A stretch of DNA of 57,249 bases from Chitinispirillales bacterium. Its GTDB lineage: Bacteria; Fibrobacterota; Chitinivibrionia; Chitinivibrionales; Chitinivibrionaceae. The position numbers were made by a program, and so were the translations under genes. Below, piece after piece: positions 1 through 9,125 of this stretch. Location of the stretch: positions 1 through 57,249 of the forward strand of contig JAIRUI010000086.1 of NCBI GenBank assembly GCA_031254455.1, written 5' to 3'. Numbering within the stretch: position 1 is the stretch's first letter; each line of letters opens with the position of its first letter. The notes below the pieces were generated by a model, which was given only the letters and a program-made list of their open reading frames with translations, made no database searches and had not been told where the DNA came from.

Positions 1-65
1 TTAATTGGGGCTAAGTCGTAACAAGGTAGCTGTATCGGAAGTTGCAGCTGGATCACCTCCTTTCT
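1..65 (+). rRNA. 16S ribosomal RNA, 3' end (partial)
   Basis: The first bases hold the universal 3' terminal region of 16S rRNA: the GTCGTAACAAGGTA block (helix 44/45 region), the final GGATCACCTCC and the anti-Shine-Dalgarno CCTCCTTTCT. The gene is cut by the window start, so only about 65 nt are present. The exact mature 3' end (about 62-65) is inferred from other bacteria. The anti-SD explains the AGGAG-type ribosome-binding sites used throughout the window. What follows is a terminator, not a spacer with tRNAs or a 23S gene. Confidence 0.97.
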
Positions 66-118
66 GGAGAAACCAATTTCTCACTCGCATACATCTTAAT
101 CTTACATTATAATGTTTC

Positions 119-156
119 AAGCCTTAACTGTCTTTAAGACGGTTGAGGCTTTTTTA
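119..156 (+). terminator. Rho-independent terminator after 16S rRNA
   Basis: Positions 119-134 (AAGCCTTAACTGTCTT) and 136-151 (AAGACGGTTGAGGCTT) form a long stem with two G-U pairs, followed by a run of T at 150-155. It sits about 55 nt after the 16S 3' end. It is the natural end of the 16S transcript, which implies that the 16S gene is transcribed without a downstream 23S gene. Confidence 0.85.
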
Positions 157-291
157 TAAGTTCTTTAAACAATCTCTCGCCAATCGTTGAAAATAAAATC
201 AAATACGATAATTATTTTTATTCATGTAACAAATATTATTTTTGTATTATCCAAACGAGCGAAGAGTTCCTAAAAAATATTGAGAAGATTA

Positions 292-1479
292 ATGAAGAAA
301 AATCACAGGGTATTTATAATCGTTTTCGTGAGCGTAGCCGCGGCGGCAATCATTATAGCGCGTATTTTATCGGCTAATCAAGGTGTGAAACCCGCGCTTT
401 CATCCGGTATCGGACGCGGCGGTTCGACGATTATTGCGGTAGAGGCGGAAAAAATCAGTACGCGTCCTATGACGGATATTCGAGAATTTACCGGAACGGT
501 CAAGGCGTCATACACATACGTCGTTTCCGCAAAAATCGCCGGACGACTTGTAACAATAAACAAACGTATCGGAGATCCGGTTAAGACAAACGAAATCATC
601 GGTCGCATAGACGATACCGAATACCGTAACGCTTTGGAAGAAGCGCAAACACAGGTAAGCATTAGTCAAGCGACGCTTGAAGAAGCCAATACACAGTTAT
701 TGCATACGGAAACGGAGCTTAAACGAGCGCGTGAATTGTTGGGGAAAGGAATAGTATCCAAAGCGGAATTCGACGCTTTTAACACTCAATATGAAACTCA
801 AAAATCACGATGCGAGCTTGCAAACGCAATGCTTAAACAACGTCAAATTCTTTTATCTCAGGCAAGAACCAATTTTGAATACACTCAAATTAGAACCGCA
901 CAGGACGGTTTTATCGCTCAACGTCACGTTGACGGAGGAACATTGCTTGCGGTAGGCGGAGCGATAGTTACGGTAGTAGGCATTGATACGGTTTTCGTCG
1001 AGCTTGCCATCAGCGAAAGAGATTATCGCAGTATGAAGCCCGGTAAAAAAGCCGTTGTAACTACTGACGCCATATTGAATAAATCTTTTGAAGGAGCGGT
1101 TTATCGAGTCGCGCCTTTCTTTCAATCGGCTTCAAGAACCGCCGCCGTTGAAATCGCTTTAAGCAACGAATCGCACCTGCTTATGCCCGGCATGTTTTCC
1201 CGTATAAGAATCGTACTTGAAGAAGACGATAACGCTCAAGTAATCCCGTCCGCAGCATTAGTTGATAAAAACGGGGTAAATGCGGTATTCGTAATAAACG
1301 ATTCGTCAAAAGTAAAATTAGTCCCTGTTCAAACGGGGATAAACGACGGAAAGTATGTGCAAATACTATCTCCAAAAAACATTGACGGACTGATAGTAAC
1401 GCTCGGGCAGCATCTTTTACGCGACGGTTCCGAAGTTATCGTTTCCTCCGTCGGCGGCAGGCAGGACAATATAAAATGA
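292..1479 (+). CDS. RND efflux periplasmic adaptor (membrane fusion protein)
   Basis: This is the HlyD/AcrA-type adaptor that links an inner-membrane RND pump to a TolC channel across the periplasm. From the ATG at 292 (GAGAAG upstream) the protein is 395 aa; an upstream in-frame TTG at 280 has no better ribosome-binding site. A short N-terminal membrane anchor (residues about 6-25) is followed by a barrel-sandwich/lipoyl half motif, a long alpha-helical hairpin (roughly residues 105-205, rich in Glu/Gln/Ala), the second lipoyl half (QDGFIAQRHVDGGTLLAVGG) and beta-barrel and membrane-proximal domains. The last codons overlap the pump gene by 4 nt. The substrate cannot be read from the sequence. 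Confidence 0.93.
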   Translation: MKKNHRVFIIVFVSVAAAAIIIARILSANQGVKPALSSGIGRGGSTIIAVEAEKISTRPMTDIREFTGTVKASYTYVVSAKIAGRLVTINKRIGDPVKTNEIIGRIDDTEYRNALEEAQTQVSISQATLEEANTQLLHTETELKRARELLGKGIVSKAEFDAFNTQYETQKSRCELANAMLKQRQILLSQARTNFEYTQIRTAQDGFIAQRHVDGGTLLAVGGAIVTVVGIDTVFVELAISERDYRSMKPGKKAVVTTDAILNKSFEGAVYRVAPFFQSASRTAAVEIALSNESHLLMPGMFSRIRIVLEEDDNAQVIPSAALVDKNGVNAVFVINDSSKVKLVPVQTGINDGKYVQILSPKNIDGLIVTLGQHLLRDGSEVIVSSVGGRQDNIK

Positions 1480-4400
1480 GCGAACACTCGTTAATTTCGC
1501 TTCCGATACGCCGTCCGATCCTTATTACAGTTATTTATCTTATAGTAATCGTTATAGGCGCATTTTCGTTGCTTCGTCTGCCTATTGACCTTATGCCGGA
1601 AATCACTATGCCTACGGTTAGCGTTATCACAGATTACGAAAACGCCGGCTCGCAAGAAGTAGAAGAACTTATCACGCGCCCTATAGAATCGGCGCTGGCG
1701 GGAATTCAAGGAATAGAAGAGATTACATCTACTTCCAGCGAAGGCAGAAGCGTAGTGAGAGTGACTTTCCCTTGGAATTCCAACCTTGATTACGCCGTTA
1801 ACGATATGCGCGACCGTATTGACCGTATCCTTGGCATGCTTCCAGAAGAAATCGACAGACCTTTAATACGCAAATTCGACGTTTCCGCAATGCCTATTAT
1901 GATACTTGGCGTAACGGTGCAAGACAAGGATATTTCCGAAATACAGCAGATACTTGAAGACCAGGTTCAATATCGTTTGGAACGAGTCGCCGGTGTGGCT
2001 TCCGTCGATATACGCGGAGGACAAAAACGACAAATACACGTAGATTTGCGTTCCGCAAGCATGGAAGCGTACGGCATATCGACGGACATGGTTGTAACGG
2101 CTCTGAAACGGGAAAATAAAAATATTCCCGCCGGCTCTATTATTTCCGGGAATCGCGATATTACGGTTCGCACGCTTGCCGAATACAGAGGCGCCGACGA
2201 CGTAAACAACACGGTTGTGACCGTAAGCGACGGAGTGCCGATACGCATAGCGGACATCGCGGAAGTTAAAGATGGCTATGAGGACGTAAAGTCGTTTGTG
2301 CGAATAAACGGCGTTATGGGAATTCGGCTTTCTGTAAGCAAACAGTCCGGCAGCAATACTGTGGCTGTGGCTAACGGCGTGAAAAAAGAAATTCAGCGTA
2401 TAAACAGAGATATTGAAGACATAGAAATAATAGCGCTCGTAGATAACGCAAAATATGTGGAAAATTCAATTAAGTCGGTTACCCAATCGCTTATTATGGG
2501 CGGCAGTATAGCAATATTCGTGTTGCTTCTATTTTTGCGTAATATAACGACTACTATGATAATAAGCGTTGCAATTCCTATTTCGGTAATCGCTACGTTT
2601 GCGCTGATTTATTTCTGCGGCTTTACTCTTAATATGATGACTTTCGGCGGCTTGGCTTTGGGTATAGGAATGTTACTTGACAACGCGATAGTCGTGCTTG
2701 ACAACATTTTTCACAAAAGAGAAAAAGGGATGGGCGCTTACGAGGGAGCGATAAAAGGGGTAAGCGAGGTGTCTTCCGCCGTTATTGCGAGCACTCTTAC
2801 TACGCTTGTAGTATTTATTCCGGTTATTTTTATGCGTGGAATGTCCGGTATAATGTTTCAGTCGCTTGCGTACGTGGTCGCATTTTCAATCTCATGTTCT
2901 CTGTTGGTCGCATTAACGTTTGTGCCTATGCTGACGACGAAATTTTTACGTTCCGAAAGTATAAAACATACGAACGATTCCAATATGGCTAAAATATTTC
3001 AGGTTTCGGAGAGGTTTTATGTAAAAATAGAGCATAGATATAAAGGCGTAATTCATTGGGCGCTGCATAACCGTCTCACCGTGATAGTATTTGTCTTTGC
3101 GCTCTTTGCGCTTTCATTTTTCGCTCTGCCGTTAGTCGGCGTAGATCTTATGCCCGCTACGGACGAAAGCGACGTGAGAGTAAACGTAGAAATGGAAATA
3201 GGAACAAAGCTTGAGATATTAGACGAAACGGTAAGAAAAATTGAAAGTATAATACGTAAAGAAGTGCCGGAAGCAATATTCACTTTGTCCAATATAGCAT
3301 CCGGAATGGGAAGTCAGGCGGTCAGCGGCAACACAGCTCAAATTCGCATATCATTGGTTCCTAAAAACAAACGTTCTCGTTCGTCCATTCAAGTCGCGGA
3401 ACAGCTTCGTCCAAAACTTTCAGGCTTGCCCGGAACGACCGTACGAGTTCGGGAAGGTCAAGGGATGTTTTTGCTTAGAATGGGAACAAATACGGATCAG
3501 GCGATAGGGATAGAAATTCGCGGGTATGATTTAGAAACTGGTCAAACGCTTGCCAAACAGATAAACGACGCCGTATCGGAGATTTCGGGTATTACCGAAA
3601 CGCAGATAAGCCGTGAAGCCGGAATGCCGGAATATCGAGTGAAAATCGACAGAGGCAAAGCCGCCGAATTGGGCTTGTCCGCCACTCAAATCGGTTCTAC
3701 GGTACAGACGGCGATGGGCGGAACATCCGCAACAAAAGTACGCGTCGACGGGAAAGAGTATTCGGTTATGGTGCGACTTGCGGAAGACGATCGAAAGAGT
3801 ATTGACAACGTTAGTAATCTATCCGTAATGAACAGTAGCAATCGTCCGATACTTCTACAAAGCGCGGCGCAAATTGAAACCGGCATTGGACCGGTCAAAG
3901 TGGAACGCCGCGACCGAGAACGTATAGTGACCGTAAGCGTCAATTATGCTGGACGAGATATGAAAAGCGTTGTGGAAGATATTCGTTCGGCGATAAAAGA
4001 TATTTCAATCCCGCAAGAATTTGTAGTGCTTATTCGCGGTGATTGGGAAGAACAGCAAAAAGCGCAAAGAGAGCTGTTTTTCGGTATCGCTATGGCTATA
4101 ACGCTTATTTTCTTGGTTATGGCAGGACAGTTTGAGTCGTTAAAAGATCCTTTAATAGTTATATTCTCAATTCCTATGGCGTTGACCGGAGTAGTCGCTA
4201 TAATGCTTATTACAAGAACTCCTTTTACGATACAAGCGTTTATAGGGTGCATCATCCTTGTCGGCGTGGTTGTCAATAACGCCATAATATTAGTGGATAT
4301 GATCAACCGTTTGTATAGAGACGAAGAAATGGAACTTTTCACCGCTATTGAAATCACAGGAGAAAGGCGGCTTCGCCCTATTCTTATGACTACGCTGTCG

Positions 4401-4589
4401 ACAATTTTGGGACTTCTTCCAATGGCTATCGGAATAGGAGAAGGCAGTGAATCGCAGGTGCCTATGGCAAGAGTAATTATCGGAGGTCTTACCGTATCAA
4501 CGGTTATCACTTTGGTATTTATACCTGTGATTTATTCGTTGGTAGAACATAAAATTAAAAAAAGAGGAAAGGCGGTGCAGACGGCTTGA
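1476..4589 (+). CDS. RND-family efflux transporter permease (AcrB/HAE1 type)
   Basis: A 1037-aa proton-driven resistance-nodulation-division pump of the normal family length. It begins with a cytoplasmic segment and TM1 (PIRRPILITVIYLIVIV), then the porter loop, then TM2-6 from about residue 335. TM4 carries LGIGMLLDNAIVVLDNI with the acidic pair expected for proton relay. A second porter loop and TM7-12 follow, ending near residue 1020 with a short basic tail. The start overlaps the adaptor stop (ATGA) and its stop overlaps the tolC-like start. All three proteins are therefore probably translated as one coupled unit. Hydrophobic drugs, bile-like compounds or metabolites are the family's substrates; which applies here is unknown. 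Confidence 0.96.
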   Translation: MSEHSLISLPIRRPILITVIYLIVIVIGAFSLLRLPIDLMPEITMPTVSVITDYENAGSQEVEELITRPIESALAGIQGIEEITSTSSEGRSVVRVTFPWNSNLDYAVNDMRDRIDRILGMLPEEIDRPLIRKFDVSAMPIMILGVTVQDKDISEIQQILEDQVQYRLERVAGVASVDIRGGQKRQIHVDLRSASMEAYGISTDMVVTALKRENKNIPAGSIISGNRDITVRTLAEYRGADDVNNTVVTVSDGVPIRIADIAEVKDGYEDVKSFVRINGVMGIRLSVSKQSGSNTVAVANGVKKEIQRINRDIEDIEIIALVDNAKYVENSIKSVTQSLIMGGSIAIFVLLLFLRNITTTMIISVAIPISVIATFALIYFCGFTLNMMTFGGLALGIGMLLDNAIVVLDNIFHKREKGMGAYEGAIKGVSEVSSAVIASTLTTLVVFIPVIFMRGMSGIMFQSLAYVVAFSISCSLLVALTFVPMLTTKFLRSESIKHTNDSNMAKIFQVSERFYVKIEHRYKGVIHWALHNRLTVIVFVFALFALSFFALPLVGVDLMPATDESDVRVNVEMEIGTKLEILDETVRKIESIIRKEVPEAIFTLSNIASGMGSQAVSGNTAQIRISLVPKNKRSRSSIQVAEQLRPKLSGLPGTTVRVREGQGMFLLRMGTNTDQAIGIEIRGYDLETGQTLAKQINDAVSEISGITETQISREAGMPEYRVKIDRGKAAELGLSATQIGSTVQTAMGGTSATKVRVDGKEYSVMVRLAEDDRKSIDNVSNLSVMNSSNRPILLQSAAQIETGIGPVKVERRDRERIVTVSVNYAGRDMKSVVEDIRSAIKDISIPQEFVVLIRGDWEEQQKAQRELFFGIAMAITLIFLVMAGQFESLKDPLIVIFSIPMALTGVVAIMLITRTPFTIQAFIGCIILVGVVVNNAIILVDMINRLYRDEEMELFTAIEITGERRLRPILMTTLSTILGLLPMAIGIGEGSESQVPMARVIIGGLTVSTVITLVFIPVIYSLVEHKIKKRGKAVQTA

Positions 4590-6043
4590 TTAAACTTAAC
4601 GTTAATAAAATTGCGATGATTGCGATTCTTTTTTCAACTTGGACGGGATGTATTATTTATGGAAACGATACTACCGCTCTTTCTTTAAGTCACACATTAT
4701 TGCGGGCTATGCAGAATAATCCTTTAGTCAAAATAGAAAGGATAAATACTGACGCCGCCGTTTCTATATTAAGGGAGAATCGTTACACATACGAACCGCA
4801 AATTGAATTTTCTTACAGTACGAGCAAACAGGACAGTATAGATTTTTCGGAATCGAATCAAATGTCATTGTCTATTTACGAGACGCTTCCTACGGGAACA
4901 AACATTAAACTTTGGGGAGAAGCGGTTCCGCTTTCGTCTGCGTTAAAATCGGCAACCGGCGCTAGTTATCAAAATAACGTCGGTTTTACAATAACCCAGT
5001 CGTTGCTTAGAGGAGTTAATCCCGCCGTAAATTTGGCTCCGTTGCGGAAAGTGCGTATAGACGTTGAATTGCGGGAAGAAGAATTGACCGGATACGCACA
5101 AAAATTTTTGATGGATGCGGAGCGGGCGTACTGGGATTTGTCGTTAAGCGGCGAAGAAGTAAAAATTTATCGATATTCTTTAGAACTAGTGCAAAGATTT
5201 CTTTACGAAGCTGAAGAGCGGCTGAAAACCGGAAGCATAGCGGCGATAGATCTTGCGGCTATAAGGGCGGAAGCCGCTTCAAGAGAAAGACAATTATTTG
5301 ACGCCGCTACCGCGTATAAACAAAAAATTCTTTATCTTGCTTACATTATGAACGCTCCAGAATATTGGAGCGTAAACGCAGTTATTACCGATACCATTAT
5401 GTCTTTGGGCAAAGCGGATGCGCTTGAAGAGCATATAGAAGCGGCGCGGAGGTTCAGACCGGACTTCCGTCAAGCGGCGCTGCAAGCGAAAAAGGGGGAA
5501 TTAGATTTAGCATATACAAAAAACGGGTTGCTTCCGAAACTTGATTTTTTCATTTCTCTGCGTGAAACTTCTTACGCAGAATCTTTTTCTGAAGCGCTGA
5601 CGCCAAAAGACCCTGAAGGAATTATAACCGGCGGTTTTACGCTTCAATTTCCACTTACGAGCGGCGCTTCCCGTGAAAAATACCGTAGGGCTGCGTACTC
5701 AATAGAACAGCAAAAACTGTCTATTGAAAATTTTTCACATTTGCTTGAATACGAGGTTCGTTCTGCGCACATAGAAGTATTAAGAGCGGCGACACAGATT
5801 GAAACGGCAAAAACGGTTAGTGCGCTTCAACAACAAAAATTAGACGCCGAACAGGAAAAATTGAACGTAGGGAAATCAACCGGATATGCGGTATTGCAAG
5901 TGCAGCGGGATTTTGTATCGGCAAACCTTGACGAAGCAAGGGCGCGCACCTCTTATATTTACGCGTTGCTCTCCCTTTATTTTCGCGACGGCACGCTTTT
6001 ACTAAGGCGCGGAATTAAGCCGATGGATACGATTTTCGAATAA
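4586..6043 (+). CDS. TolC-family outer membrane efflux protein
   Basis: A 485-aa outer-membrane channel completing the tripartite efflux operon. An N-terminal signal segment (about residues 5-26) precedes two repeats of the outer-membrane efflux protein fold, with long helical stretches such as LLRAMQNNPLVKIERINTDA and, in the second half, EQEKLNVGKSTGYAVLQVQR (the typical L..G..t...v...q signature). The TTG at 4586 overlaps the stop of the pump gene, and GAGGAAAGG lies about 12 nt upstream. An internal ATG (residue 11) is a possible alternative but would shorten the signal peptide. Convergent with the GT9 remnant 44 nt downstream. Confidence 0.93.
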   Translation: MIKLNVNKIAMIAILFSTWTGCIIYGNDTTALSLSHTLLRAMQNNPLVKIERINTDAAVSILRENRYTYEPQIEFSYSTSKQDSIDFSESNQMSLSIYETLPTGTNIKLWGEAVPLSSALKSATGASYQNNVGFTITQSLLRGVNPAVNLAPLRKVRIDVELREEELTGYAQKFLMDAERAYWDLSLSGEEVKIYRYSLELVQRFLYEAEERLKTGSIAAIDLAAIRAEAASRERQLFDAATAYKQKILYLAYIMNAPEYWSVNAVITDTIMSLGKADALEEHIEAARRFRPDFRQAALQAKKGELDLAYTKNGLLPKLDFFISLRETSYAESFSEALTPKDPEGIITGGFTLQFPLTSGASREKYRRAAYSIEQQKLSIENFSHLLEYEVRSAHIEVLRAATQIETAKTVSALQQQKLDAEQEKLNVGKSTGYAVLQVQRDFVSANLDEARARTSYIYALLSLYFRDGTLLLRRGIKPMDTIFE

Positions 6044-6087
6044 TCTAAATTATATCTAAAATATTTTACGAATTTTTTATCGCCATT

Positions 6088-6591
6088 TTAATTTTGTTTT
6101 TCGTTTACAATTTCAAAATCCGTTTGTGAAACCTCATAATCTTGTTTTGGCAAAACATCTAAAAAGCATTGCCAAAGCGGCGGAAAGGTTTTTTCAGCGT
6201 TTTTTTTGAAGAATAAAAGTAATTTTTGAATATGATATTTTTTGCAGAAAAGTTTTTTTGCTCCCGGAGAACAAGAATACAAATACGATGAACGAAAGTC
6301 GCACTGTAAATCAACAAGTAAATCAAAAAATTCTTTTGAAAGCGCATCGTGAAGCGTGGTAAGCGGGAATTTTTCGTCTTTATCTAAAATGTGAATTTTT
6401 GATATTTCCTTTACTTTTGTTAAAATGTCGGCGTATTCTTTTTTTACCGCAAAATGAATTTCAGCTTGCGGATATTGCCGTTTCAAGACGCGGATTGCCG
6501 GAAGCGTTTGCATAACTTCATCGCTTTTGTCGAATCTTATCGTCAAAATTTTAGTAAATTCCAATTCTGAAAGTTGTATTCTTTTGGGCAT
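6088..6591 (-). pseudogene. Truncated GT9 (heptosyltransferase-like) N-terminal domain
   Basis: The 167-aa product resembles only the N-terminal half of glycosyltransferase family 9, the ADP-heptose:LPS heptosyltransferase group. It has the strand-helix start KILTIRFDKSDEVMQTLPAI followed by VLKRQYPQAEIHFAVKKEYADIL. Members are usually about 330-370 aa and bind the nucleotide sugar with the C-terminal Rossmann domain, which is absent here. The usual early glycine/aspartate motif (GALGD-like) reads DKSDE. The gene starts 3 nt after the aldolase stop and so belongs to the same transcript. It ends 44 nt before the tolC-like stop, so there is no room for the missing half. It is either a decayed gene or a single-domain protein of new use; the first is more likely. 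Confidence 0.6.
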
Positions 6592-6594
6592 GAT

Positions 6595-7452
6595 TCATCC
6601 GAGAATTTTTTTGTCAAACAATTCGTCTATTTCTTTTTTTGCAAACTTGTCAAGCGGCAAAAGCGGCGGCAAAACTTCCGGCGAATATTCGTTCAAAATT
6701 CTTGAAAGCGCATATTTTATCCTTGCAATTTGATCGTCTTTTCTAAAATGCGACGCTATTTCACAAATTTGTTCCTGCGTTTTTTTAGCGTCATCAAAAT
6801 CACTGTTTTGCAATTGATTCCACATTTTTACCGCCAATTTCGGACAATAATTCGCCATCACCGATATTACGCCCTTTGCGCCTTTTCGATAAAAATCATA
6901 AATAAGCGAATCGCCGCCGCAAACATAACACGGTGTGTGTGTAATAAGAGTTTCGTCTTTGTCGGAGTCCTTGAGTGCGGCGGCTTGCGGTACGGATTTT
7001 ATAATTTCCGGCGTGATTTTATTCTGTGTATGTTTTGTGAAATTGTATAACATACACGGAATTTCTGAAAAATTAACCGCGTCGTTAAAAAAATTTATAA
7101 TTCCTTCAATCGGCGCGTTTGCAAAATAAAACGGCGGTATCAAAGCTATAGCGTCCGCACCGGAATTTTGAGCGAATTCTATATTTTTTTTTACATCCGA
7201 AAGCGATGTGTCGGAAACGTTAAAAATTATTTTACCGTTAAAATTTTTTTTTGTTAGTTCGAATAATTTATATCTTAACGAGTTTCCTATTGAAAAAAAT
7301 TCTCCGGTAGTTCCGCCCGAAAGAATTTTATTGACTCCGTTTTTTTGCAAAAACTCAAGGTGGTCGGCGAGCGCAGCTTCTTCTATTTGAAAGTTTTTTA
7401 TCGGGGTTACAAGCGCAGCGATTAAGTTTTCAAAAATCGACTTTTCATTCAT
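6595..7452 (-). CDS. DapA/NanA-superfamily aldolase (DHDPS-like)
   Basis: A 285-aa (beta/alpha)8 class I aldolase of the dihydrodipicolinate synthase/N-acetylneuraminate lyase family. Family marks are the GGTTGEF substrate loop (residues 46-52), the catalytic tyrosine in MLYNF (Tyr136) and the Schiff-base lysine in AALKDSD (Lys161). The usual YNxP proline is replaced (YNFT), and I see no clear counterpart of the DHDPS arginine that binds the pyruvate carboxylate of aspartate semialdehyde. The substrate is therefore left open; a pyruvate-dependent sugar-acid aldolase is at least as likely as lysine biosynthesis. It is first in a two-gene minus-strand unit with the GT9 fragment. Confidence 0.85.
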   Translation of the reverse strand: MNEKSIFENLIAALVTPIKNFQIEEAALADHLEFLQKNGVNKILSGGTTGEFFSIGNSLRYKLFELTKKNFNGKIIFNVSDTSLSDVKKNIEFAQNSGADAIALIPPFYFANAPIEGIINFFNDAVNFSEIPCMLYNFTKHTQNKITPEIIKSVPQAAALKDSDKDETLITHTPCYVCGGDSLIYDFYRKGAKGVISVMANYCPKLAVKMWNQLQNSDFDDAKKTQEQICEIASHFRKDDQIARIKYALSRILNEYSPEVLPPLLPLDKFAKKEIDELFDKKILG

Positions 7453-7681
7453 GACCGTTCCTTTTTTATATAAAATACTAAATTTTGAAATAAAAAGGCG
7501 GTTTTTGCGACTGCTGCGGAATTACTTGACGATATAACGATCTTTTAAAACAATTACAAATGCGATAGAGATATTTTCGGTAATTGTCCGGGTTGAATAT
7601 AAAATTATTTTCGCTCTTTAATGTCGCGGCTTATCGTATTTTTAACATAAGTAAGCGGACTTATTATACAAGTGAGGTAAA

Positions 7682-7867
7682 ATGTTAATAACATGTGGAA
7701 GAATAACTATTCTTTTGGAGGAATCGGTGTCTCACGCGTTTGCCGGCGCAAGAGTTCTTGACGTTCATTATTATAGGGAACAGTATGTAGAATTTCAAAC
7801 AACCAAAGGGCGTATCAGCATCCCTTATTCACGGGTAGTTTATATTAAGGAAGAATTGGCAAAGTAA
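7682..7867 (+). CDS. Small conserved-looking protein upstream of ruvA
   Basis: A 61-aa protein with a good ribosome-binding site (GTGAGGT, 5 nt before the ATG), ending 3 nt before ruvA. The second half (VLDVHYYREQYVEFQTTKGR, then IPYSRVVYI) alternates hydrophobic and polar residues as in a small beta-barrel with an SH3/Sm-like pattern. That resemblance is only by eye. It carries no signal peptide or membrane segment. The position suggests co-expression with Holliday-junction resolution genes. Function unknown. Confidence 0.7.
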   Translation: MLITCGRITILLEESVSHAFAGARVLDVHYYREQYVEFQTTKGRISIPYSRVVYIKEELAK

Positions 7868-7870
7868 TTT

Positions 7871-8476
7871 ATGTTTGAATTTTTTAAAGGGAAGTTGTTT
7901 TTTTCCGATACGAATACGGCGGTAGTGGACGTTAATGGAGTCGGATATAAACTCGGAATTTCGTTTAATACTTCACTTGCGCTTCCTAAAATTAATGAAG
8001 ATATTTTTCTTTTCGCATACTATCATATCACCGAAAATTCGCAGGGGCTTTACGGGTTTATTTCCAAAGAAGAACGAGAAATTTTTTTGAAACTTATTGA
8101 TATAAGCGGAGTCGGACCGAAAGTAGCGCTTGGAGTTTTATCGGGAATGACCGTAGAGCAAATTGTAAATGCGGTAGAAAACGAAGATGCGTCGATGTTC
8201 AAATCGGTAAGCGGCGTAGGAAAAAAAACGGCGGAACGCTTAATCCTGGAACTTCGCGGAAAATTGTCGGGGATTTCTATTCAAACGGCGATTAAACCGA
8301 AATCGCATAAATCGTCGCCGCTTGCCAAATCGTCTCGCGACGACGCTTTTGCAGGGCTTATCGCTTTAGGCTATACGGAAAATCAGGTACGTAATATCTT
8401 GGCTAAATTGGATGAGATTATGGATGAAGACATCCCCGCTCACGAGTGGATAACTGCGGCTTTGAGGGAAATATGA
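7871..8476 (+). CDS. ruvA: Holliday junction branch migration protein RuvA
   Basis: RuvA binds Holliday junctions as a tetramer and loads the RuvB motor during recombinational repair. The 201-aa product has the N-terminal OB-fold (MFEFFKGKL through VDVNGVGYKLGI), two helix-hairpin-helix motifs (LIDISGVGPKVALGVLSGM near residues 76-94 and SVSGVGKKTAERLILELRGK near 114-133), a flexible linker, and the C-terminal UBA-like domain III (DDAFAGLIALGYTENQVRNI) that contacts RuvB. The stop codon overlaps the ATG of the next, degraded gene (ATGA). Confidence 0.97.
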   Translation: MFEFFKGKLFFSDTNTAVVDVNGVGYKLGISFNTSLALPKINEDIFLFAYYHITENSQGLYGFISKEEREIFLKLIDISGVGPKVALGVLSGMTVEQIVNAVENEDASMFKSVSGVGKKTAERLILELRGKLSGISIQTAIKPKSHKSSPLAKSSRDDAFAGLIALGYTENQVRNILAKLDEIMDEDIPAHEWITAALREI

Positions 8477-9123
8477 AAACAACACACAAAATAATAAACG
8501 GCGATTGTAGAAATATGCGGGAGTTGGAAGATAAAAGCGTTAATCTTATAATTACTTCTCCGCCATATTGGCAATTAAAAGATTACGGAATACAAAATCA
8601 AATCGGCTTTCACGACAGTTATGAAAATTATATAAACAATTTGAATTTTGTTTGGAAGGAATGTTTTCGTGTGCTTTGCGACTTTGACAAGGAAATTAAA
8701 AATTTACCTTATGTATTTGTTGACAGTCATAAGTTGGATAAAAAAATTGATGTAAAAAAATTACAATACGGCTCAAAAATTGATAAAGAAAGTAAAACGG
8801 TTCAGAAATATTTTTCTGTAAAAGAGATAATTTCTCCTGAAATTTTAAAATTGAATAACGATTTGACAGTTCGTTTGATTGGAATTAAGCAAAACCCCAA
8901 AGTTAACGGTTCTGCGACGAAATTCTTAAAAGAGAAATTAAAAGGCAAACGTGTTTTTCTAAAATATGACAATGCAAAATATGACAAAGATAATAATTTA
9001 ATGGTTTATTTATATTTGGAAAATAAACCATTTATCAACGCCCATTTGTTGAAAAACGGTTTGGCATTAATCGATGAGAGTATAGAATTTGAACAAAAAA
9101 ATAAGTTTAGAGCTTTAATATAA
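8473..9123 (+). pseudogene. Internally deleted N4-type DNA methyltransferase fused to SNase-like tail
   Basis: The 216-aa product starts like a beta-class amino-methyltransferase. It has the catalytic motif IV TSPPYWQLKDYG (about residues 28-39) and the following helix YENYINNLNFVWKECFRVL. At CDFDKE (about 8680) it jumps to a different segment that resembles a staphylococcal-nuclease-like fold (LTVRLIGIKQ, KLKGKRVFLKYDNAKYDKD, INAHLLKNGLALIDE). The body of the enzyme, including the AdoMet-binding FxGxG motif that in this class follows motif IV, is missing. Full-length relatives, as I recall them, have this nuclease-like tail after a complete methyltransferase, so an in-frame internal deletion is the simplest reading. 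It is translationally coupled to ruvA by ATGA and presumably inactive. Confidence 0.72.
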
Positions 9124-9125
9124 AA

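Noticed and set aside
3944..4510. 188-aa minus-strand frame inside the RND pump gene
   Set aside because: A low-complexity Ile/Ser-rich shadow of the pump's codons, with no ribosome-binding site.
6730..7050. 106-aa plus-strand frame opposite the aldolase
   Set aside because: Antisense to conserved active-site codons; no ribosome-binding site.
7453..7681. Riboswitch or RNA gene in the 229-nt gap before the ruv cluster
   Set aside because: Only AT-rich DNA and a possible promoter; no conserved aptamer or stable fold recognised.
8446..8472. Upstream start for the methyltransferase remnant within ruvA
   Set aside because: The ATG at 8473 overlaps the ruvA stop as ATGA and gives the normal MKTTHKIINGD start of the family; the extension has no ribosome-binding site.
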